Origin: Pseudomonadota bacterium
GTDB lineage: Bacteria > Pseudomonadota > Gammaproteobacteria > Halothiobacillales > Halothiobacillaceae
DNA length: 17,479 nt
Direction of reading: 5' to 3'
Assembly (NCBI GenBank): GCA_021795795.1
Contig: JAJYPA010000124.1
Location: forward strand, 1 to 17,479
The notes beneath the pieces were generated by a model. It searched no databases. It worked only from the letters and a program-made list of their open reading frames with translations, and was not told where the DNA came from. How positions within the stretch are numbered: position 1 is the first letter of the stretch; every line of letters begins with the position of its first letter. The translations under genes and the position numbers were made by a program. Shown here piece by piece: positions 14,201 to 17,479 of the stretch.

Positions 14201-14369
14201 CGGTCTGGATGACCGTCTGTGGCGGGGCGAATTCCGGAAATACGTCGAATTTGGCATCCGGCAACGTATAAAGGCCATAGAGGAAGAGAAGGCAGGCCAG
14301 CGCGATGACCACACCGCGATAGCGCAGGGAAAAGCGGACTATTGCAGCCAGAATTCCCGAAGTATCCAT
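11268..14369 (-). CDS. Heavy-metal-efflux (CzcA/CusA-type) RND transporter
   Basis: This 1033-aa inner-membrane proton antiporter is of usual family length. TM1 is at about 17-35. The periplasmic porter domains follow, then the TM2-TM6 block at about 340-480 with G-L-A-I-A-I-G-L-L-V-D-D-A-V-I-V-V-E-N (396-414), the proton-relay signature (D406, D407, E413). A second porter half comes next, with final helices near 870-1025. It should expel metal ions across both membranes with the adaptor and outer-membrane protein encoded upstream. The first Asp of the CzcA-type signature (DFG) is Ala, as in CusA-like pumps. However, I do not see the full CusA methionine triad around residue 570-640, so the substrate is open. 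Its ATG overlaps the adaptor stop (TGATG). Confidence 0.92.
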   Translation of the reverse strand: MDTSGILAAIVRFSLRYRGVVIALACLLFLYGLYTLPDAKFDVFPEFAPPQTVIQTEAMGLSAEQVEILVTQPIENVINGAPGIQALRSSSIQGLSVITVVFQPGSDIYHDRQVIAERLTTARLPQGVRSPIMSPMSSSTSVALTIGLTSDKHTLMELRTIADWTLKPDLLAVSGVSNVAVFGGEEKQIQIQVSPEKLVRYDLSIDEVLASARKATGIKGAGVIDNANQRIVLQSEGQSLDPSEIAATVVAHRDGANIVLGDVARVVDAPATAIGAASVMNKPAVQLVISEQYGTNTQKVTEHIEQELKVLAPGLLAQGIVLHTVFRPANFIRIATRNMTHSLIIGAILVIMVLTLFLLNLRAAAISLTAIPLSLLAASMVMEYQGLSFNTMTLGGLAIAIGLLVDDAVIVVENIYRRLRENHHLDTPRPPFNVILNATLEVRSAVVYATLAIALVFTPVLSMSGVAGRLFSPLSLAYILATLASLAVAITVTPALCMLLLGNHALPEYEPPIVRWLKTRYRSLLLHVERHFRSIAVFTVIATLAGMATLPFMEGEFLPELKEGHFIVHMAAVPGTSLTESMRIGHNMMTDLLKLPIVNTIAQRAGRAEKADDTYGTQYSEIDVELKPLDENTAGHAQSDIRKAMALFPGVATSVKTFLVERIEETLSGYTASVVVNVYGKNLDNLDEKAQQIAKILNRISGAAEVQVQSPPGMPQILVKLHKDALTKWGFDSVQVLDAVRTAFQGDIVGQVYDGNRVFDVDVILDPKERRNILDVGSLPLRNSTGTYVGLNQLADIREAPGRYIILHDGARRVQTVTCNVSDRDVGSFVAEARKQIATKVSLPIGSYVEFGGTAEAQARTMHDLLMHSAIAVIAIVLLLSMVLRNPRNLILIFINLPFALIGGVLAVLLSDAGLSVGSLVGFITLFGITLRNSIMMLSHYEHLVAEAGLDWGPETALRGAQERLAPILMTALVTALGLLPLALGSNAPGREVEGPMAIVILGGLFTSTALNLLLLPSLALRYGRFRRPTEDS

Positions 14370-15349
14370 CAGTCCTGATCGCCTTCGTCGTCACCTGACT
14401 GGATCCGGGCATGAAACTCTTGGGAAAGCAGTTGCTGCGCACCGGTCGTCACCACCATTTCATCAGGTTCGAAACCTCTGGACGCAAACCATCCCCCTGC
14501 CACAGGCGTGTCCGTGAGCAGCTTCCGCCTCACGAAGCTCCCCGGTTCCTGCGGAACGTAAACCCAAGCCGATCCCTGTTTCGATACCACGGCGGACGCG
14601 GGAATAACCACACCTCCCTTGGGCAAACCTACAGGCAGGGAGGCAGTGACCGTCATTCCGGGAAGCAAACCGGAGGAAGGTGCATGGAAGAAAAAACTCA
14701 GTCCCTGGAATTTGGGATCGGTTTTCGGGGACGGCGACACCAGGGACGCCTTGACCACGCGCTTTCCATTAGCCTGAATTTCAGCAGTGGGAGGCGCTTC
14801 CGGAATGGTCACTCCCGATAGAGCCGTGATCTGGATCAATGCTTCTCGCCCATCCACCAACTGCCTGAAGAGCGGGGCATTATCCAATACTGCCCTGACG
14901 ATGGCATTGCCCCATTGCAGCCTGGCATCGCTGATGACCGCATCGAGCGCTTCCCCGGCCGCATTCGAGCTTGCCTGGTCAATTCGCCATGCGCCTTCGG
15001 CTGCCTGAAGTGCCTTGTCCGAGACATTTCGCCCGTCGTCATGCAGGGACTTGATCCGCAGGTATTCCTGACGGGAAATTTCCTGGGTCGCACGGGCCTT
15101 GTCCATCTGGGATCGAGACATGACAACCCGGTTTCTCAAGTCGAGCAGGCTTTGCGCCGACAGAACCACGCCGTACGCCTGAATGGTTTGCTGATGGGTG
15201 GCCCGACTGAGTGGAGCGGCCTGGATGCCGCTGCGCAGAAGTGCGGCCTGATCGAGCCTGACTGTTCCGCCCGGCACCTTGAGATCATTTGCCAGACCTG
15301 GAGTTGTCACGGCAAGCAGCAGGGTTGCGAGGATCAGTTTGGCTTTCAT
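14369..15349 (-). CDS. Periplasmic adaptor (membrane fusion protein) of the RND pump
   Basis: This 326-aa protein has a signal peptide (L-I-L-A-T-L-L-L-A-V-T-T-P-G-L-A, cut near residue 20). A helical-hairpin region follows at about 75-135 (S-R-S-Q-M-D-K-A-R-A-T-Q-E-I-S-R-Q-E-Y-L-R-I-K). After it come beta-barrel and membrane-proximal parts, with L-L-P-G-M-T-V-T-A-S-L-P and V-V-I-P-A-S-A-V-V, both typical of CusB/CzcB-type adaptors. It bridges pump and outer-membrane channel. It is short, and I cannot see clear paired lipoyl half-motifs, as in reduced CusB-like adaptors. The start follows AGGAGG and overlaps the TolC-family stop by 4 nt. Confidence 0.85.
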   Translation of the reverse strand: MKAKLILATLLLAVTTPGLANDLKVPGGTVRLDQAALLRSGIQAAPLSRATHQQTIQAYGVVLSAQSLLDLRNRVVMSRSQMDKARATQEISRQEYLRIKSLHDDGRNVSDKALQAAEGAWRIDQASSNAAGEALDAVISDARLQWGNAIVRAVLDNAPLFRQLVDGREALIQITALSGVTIPEAPPTAEIQANGKRVVKASLVSPSPKTDPKFQGLSFFFHAPSSGLLPGMTVTASLPVGLPKGGVVIPASAVVSKQGSAWVYVPQEPGSFVRRKLLTDTPVAGGWFASRGFEPDEMVVTTGAQQLLSQEFHARIQSGDDEGDQD

Positions 15350-16743
15350 TGTTCCTCCTGGCGGGGATTTATTGTCTGAATGTCCGGAATGGGCGCTGAC
15401 GGAAATAGGGGGCGCTGAACGGCATCTTCCAGTTTGCCCAAGGATTGCATCTCGCCGACAATCGCCCCGAGATGGGCGAGTTCCGCGGACAGGAGATTGT
15501 TGCCGGATTCTGCAAGCGCAAGCTGATCGGCTTCCCCAAACTGGAAGCGGCTCTGCATGGCACCATGATTGATTTCCTGAACATGAAGCAACTTATCGAT
15601 GACCGCCATCTTTCTGTCGCTGGCCCGGTAGGCAGCCAGGGCGGAATCGATTTCCCCGATGGTGCTTGCCTCAAGCAGAGTAAAGGCTGCTGCCGCTTTC
15701 CTGCGGCGCGCCCTGGCTTCGGCTATGGGCCCCTCATTCTGATTGAGGACGGGCAGCGGCAGGGCCAGTCCGAGCATCCACCCCTGACCCCAGTCGTACC
15801 CTGCACCGATATGGATATCAGGATACTGTTTTGCGATCTCGAGTTGCAGCGCGTTCTGACTCGCTTCATATCCGGCCAGTGCGGACAGGATATCCGCGCG
15901 GTTCAGGAGCGCCGCCTGGCGTATCGATTCTGCGGCAAGCCTGCCCGGTTTCGGGGTTTCGGCCATGCCTTCGAAATCGATCGTGATGCCTGAGAGACTG
16001 GTTATGCCTATGGCCGAGGCCAGTTCGATTCCGGCCTGCTTTTCCCTGCCCTGCATGTCGCTCAGTGCAGCCAGGGCGTTTTGCAGCGCAATCCATGCCT
16101 TGGTCAATTCCGGCAGCGAGATTTCGCCGGACTGGAATCTGCGCTGCAGCAATCGAACCATTTCCTGCTGCGTCAAGACCTGCTTTTGCAGGATATCCGC
16201 TTCGTTCTTCGCCGCATACAGGTTGATCATACTGGATCTGACGCGGCTGTAGACCTTCCAGGTACTTGAGGCGAGATCGAAGCTCGCAGAATCGGAAAGA
16301 TGCTTTGCCTGCATGATGCGATATCCGCGCTTGCCCGCGGTCTCGATTGGAATGCCCAGCTTCCAGAAGAGTCCCCAGGGCTCCACGCCTCTGGGTTCGA
16401 CGGTATTTTGCTGGGCGGAAAACCCAAGGCTGGGATTGGGGCGCATGCCTGCCGTAATGACCTGCGCGTTTGCAATGCCCCATTTTGCGCGTGCCACATC
16501 CAGTTCGGGCTGATAATAAAAGGCGGCCAGCGTCAGGTAAGTCAGGTTCCAGGTGTTGAGGGGCCATGGGGTCGCTCCCTTGTTCTTCGTGATGAAATCC
16601 CTGAGCCCGGGACTATCCAGCGTGCGAGCTTCAAGCGAGGCCACCGTTTTCGAAGCCGTAATAGGCTTCGCTTGAAAGCTGGCGCAGCCCATAAGCGATG
16701 TTGCCAATAGGCAGGCCGCCCATTTTTTTGTGCCGGGCATCAT
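15346..16743 (-). CDS. TolC-family outer-membrane efflux lipoprotein
   Basis: This 465-aa protein starts M-M-P-G-T-K-K-W and has a lipoprotein signal with lipobox L-M-G-C (Cys at residue 20). The body has the duplicated OEP pattern of long helices separated by strands: A-K-W-G-I-A-N-A-Q-V-I-T-A-G-M-R-P-N-P-S-L near 110, and A-S-Q-N-A-L-Q-L-E-I-A-K-Q-Y-P-D-I near 310. It forms the exit duct for the RND pump. The frame is open to 16,860, but the ATG at 16,743 overlaps the CDF stop as ATGA and directly precedes the signal peptide. The upstream 39 codons lie inside the CDF gene and look spurious. Confidence 0.88.
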   Translation of the reverse strand: MMPGTKKWAACLLATSLMGCASFQAKPITASKTVASLEARTLDSPGLRDFITKNKGATPWPLNTWNLTYLTLAAFYYQPELDVARAKWGIANAQVITAGMRPNPSLGFSAQQNTVEPRGVEPWGLFWKLGIPIETAGKRGYRIMQAKHLSDSASFDLASSTWKVYSRVRSSMINLYAAKNEADILQKQVLTQQEMVRLLQRRFQSGEISLPELTKAWIALQNALAALSDMQGREKQAGIELASAIGITSLSGITIDFEGMAETPKPGRLAAESIRQAALLNRADILSALAGYEASQNALQLEIAKQYPDIHIGAGYDWGQGWMLGLALPLPVLNQNEGPIAEARARRRKAAAAFTLLEASTIGEIDSALAAYRASDRKMAVIDKLLHVQEINHGAMQSRFQFGEADQLALAESGNNLLSAELAHLGAIVGEMQSLGKLEDAVQRPLFPSAPIPDIQTINPRQEEQ

Positions 16744-17375
16744 GGCAATCGCACCGTATCGACTGCAGTATTCAACGCCCGCATCGACTGCCGCAAGACA
16801 TGAAGGGCCGACCGGATGAATATGCTTGCGATCGCGACGCCAACGATCATATCCGGCCAACGCGACGCCAGCATATAGCTGGAGGCGGCAGCCGAGAGAA
16901 CACCGACGTTCGCAATCAGGTCATTCCTGGAACACAGCCAGGTGGAACTCATGTTCAAGTTGTCATCGCGGTGTCGATAAAGCAGGAAAAAACAAATGAG
17001 GTTGGCAGCGAGCGCGAGTCCGCCTATGAGCCCCATTGTCTCCATGCCCGGCATCACGGGATGAAAAATCTTGAAGCATGCCTCCCCCAGAACCCCGAGG
17101 CCGAGGATCAGCATGAAGCCGCCCTTCGCCAGCGCAACGCCCGCCTTCCAGCGCGCCGAGCGCGTCAATGCAAACAGACTGAACCCGTACACCATCGCAT
17201 CGCCCAGCATATCCAGCGCATCTGCAAGAAGGGAAGTGGAACGAGCGTGAAGCCCCGCCCAACCTTCCAGCAAAAACATCGCGGCATTGATCACAAGCAC
17301 AATCCGCAAGACTCGCCCGTGGTTTTCGCGCATTGCGGATATTTCGCAACTTTTGTCTTCACAACAATGTGCCAT
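16740..17375 (-). CDS. Short cation-diffusion-facilitator-like metal transporter
   Basis: This 211-aa inner-membrane protein has about six hydrophobic segments. The metal-site helix II motif is S-L-L-A-D-A-L-D-M-L-G-D (48-59), and the helix V equivalent is S-R-N-D-L-I-A-N-V-G-V (149-159) with D152. The usual HxxxD histidines are replaced (D52/D55 and N151/D152), so metal choice may differ from Zn/Cd CDFs. The N-terminus carries H-C-C-E-D-K-S-C, a likely metal-binding patch. The cytoplasmic C-terminal dimer domain of longer CDFs is missing. It heads the efflux operon, with GGGGAAAG as ribosome site, and would move metal out of the cytoplasm for RND export. Confidence 0.85.
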   Translation of the reverse strand: MAHCCEDKSCEISAMRENHGRVLRIVLVINAAMFLLEGWAGLHARSTSLLADALDMLGDAMVYGFSLFALTRSARWKAGVALAKGGFMLILGLGVLGEACFKIFHPVMPGMETMGLIGGLALAANLICFFLLYRHRDDNLNMSSTWLCSRNDLIANVGVLSAAASSYMLASRWPDMIVGVAIASIFIRSALHVLRQSMRALNTAVDTVRLP

Positions 17376-17479
17376 TACTTTCCCCGGTGAACGTCAACGC
17401 CCTGCTCCAAAAAGGATCTGTTCCCGATTGTCGCAAAACGCAATATGGAGTAGCCTTTATTTTAACCCTACTTAACCCC
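17376..17479 (-). promoter_or_regulatory. Upstream region of the efflux operon with a direct repeat
   Basis: In the minus-strand direction the region begins GGGGTTAAGTAGGGTTAAAA. Two GGGTTAA units (plus-strand TTAACCC at 17,462-17,468 and 17,472-17,478) have a 10-bp period, about one helical turn, as in half-sites of OmpR/PhoB-family response regulators. No convincing -35/-10 pair is visible, and the region is cut by the window edge. Confidence 0.3.

Noticed and set aside
16698..17390. Plus-strand open frame of 230 codons
   Set aside because: It lies opposite the CDF transporter and the start of the TolC-family gene and has no recognisable features.
1..17479. CRISPR array
   Set aside because: No regularly spaced repeats of 24-40 nt with unique spacers are seen on either strand.

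Overview
The window looks like a chromosomal segment of a Gram-negative, probably betaproteobacterial bacterium. The reasons are an RpoS-type sigma factor, an RND tripartite efflux system with an outer-membrane lipoprotein, Shine-Dalgarno-led genes and moderately high GC. The genus cannot be read from the sequence.

Region 1 (1-6,865) is a defence island beside a tRNA-Arg(ACG) gene (79-155). It is bounded by two degenerate, same-orientation remnants of the C-terminus of a tyrosine recombinase (264-370 and 6,665-6,865). Between them everything reads leftward on the minus strand. In transcription order there is a palindromic putative operator (6,091-6,105), a sigma70-like promoter (6,056-6,084) and a highly structured stretch that looks like a retron msr-msd RNA (about 6,048-5,848). 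These are followed by a 47-codon small gene with a strong ribosome binding site (5,791-5,648), an XRE HTH protein, a retron-type reverse transcriptase, a PaeR7I/XhoI-like methyltransferase and endonuclease, a CD-NTase and a two-helix membrane protein. The last two look like a minimal CBASS. Overlaps or very short gaps from the HTH gene to the membrane protein suggest one polycistronic defence operon combining three antiphage strategies. The small gene and the ncRNA are the most novel part: the small gene's ribosome binding site lies in a hairpin whose upstream strand overlaps the proposed a2 segment of the ncRNA.

Region 2 (6,866-7,411) has no convincing gene but is full of inverted repeats, including a long interrupted hairpin at 7,044-7,097 and two mutually exclusive stems at 7,136-7,164.

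Region 3 (7,412-11,219) is a plus-strand stress cluster: a double DUF1540 protein, a DUF2934-like protein, a glycine-zipper stress protein, a secreted protein, a small PAS protein, RpoS, a 47-aa membrane peptide with an internal 27-nt duplication, and a separate secreted PepSY protein.

Region 4 (11,260-17,479) is a minus-strand metal-efflux operon whose genes overlap by 1-4 nt: a short CDF-like transporter, a TolC-family lipoprotein, a periplasmic adaptor and an HME-type RND pump. It ends in a likely intrinsic terminator.
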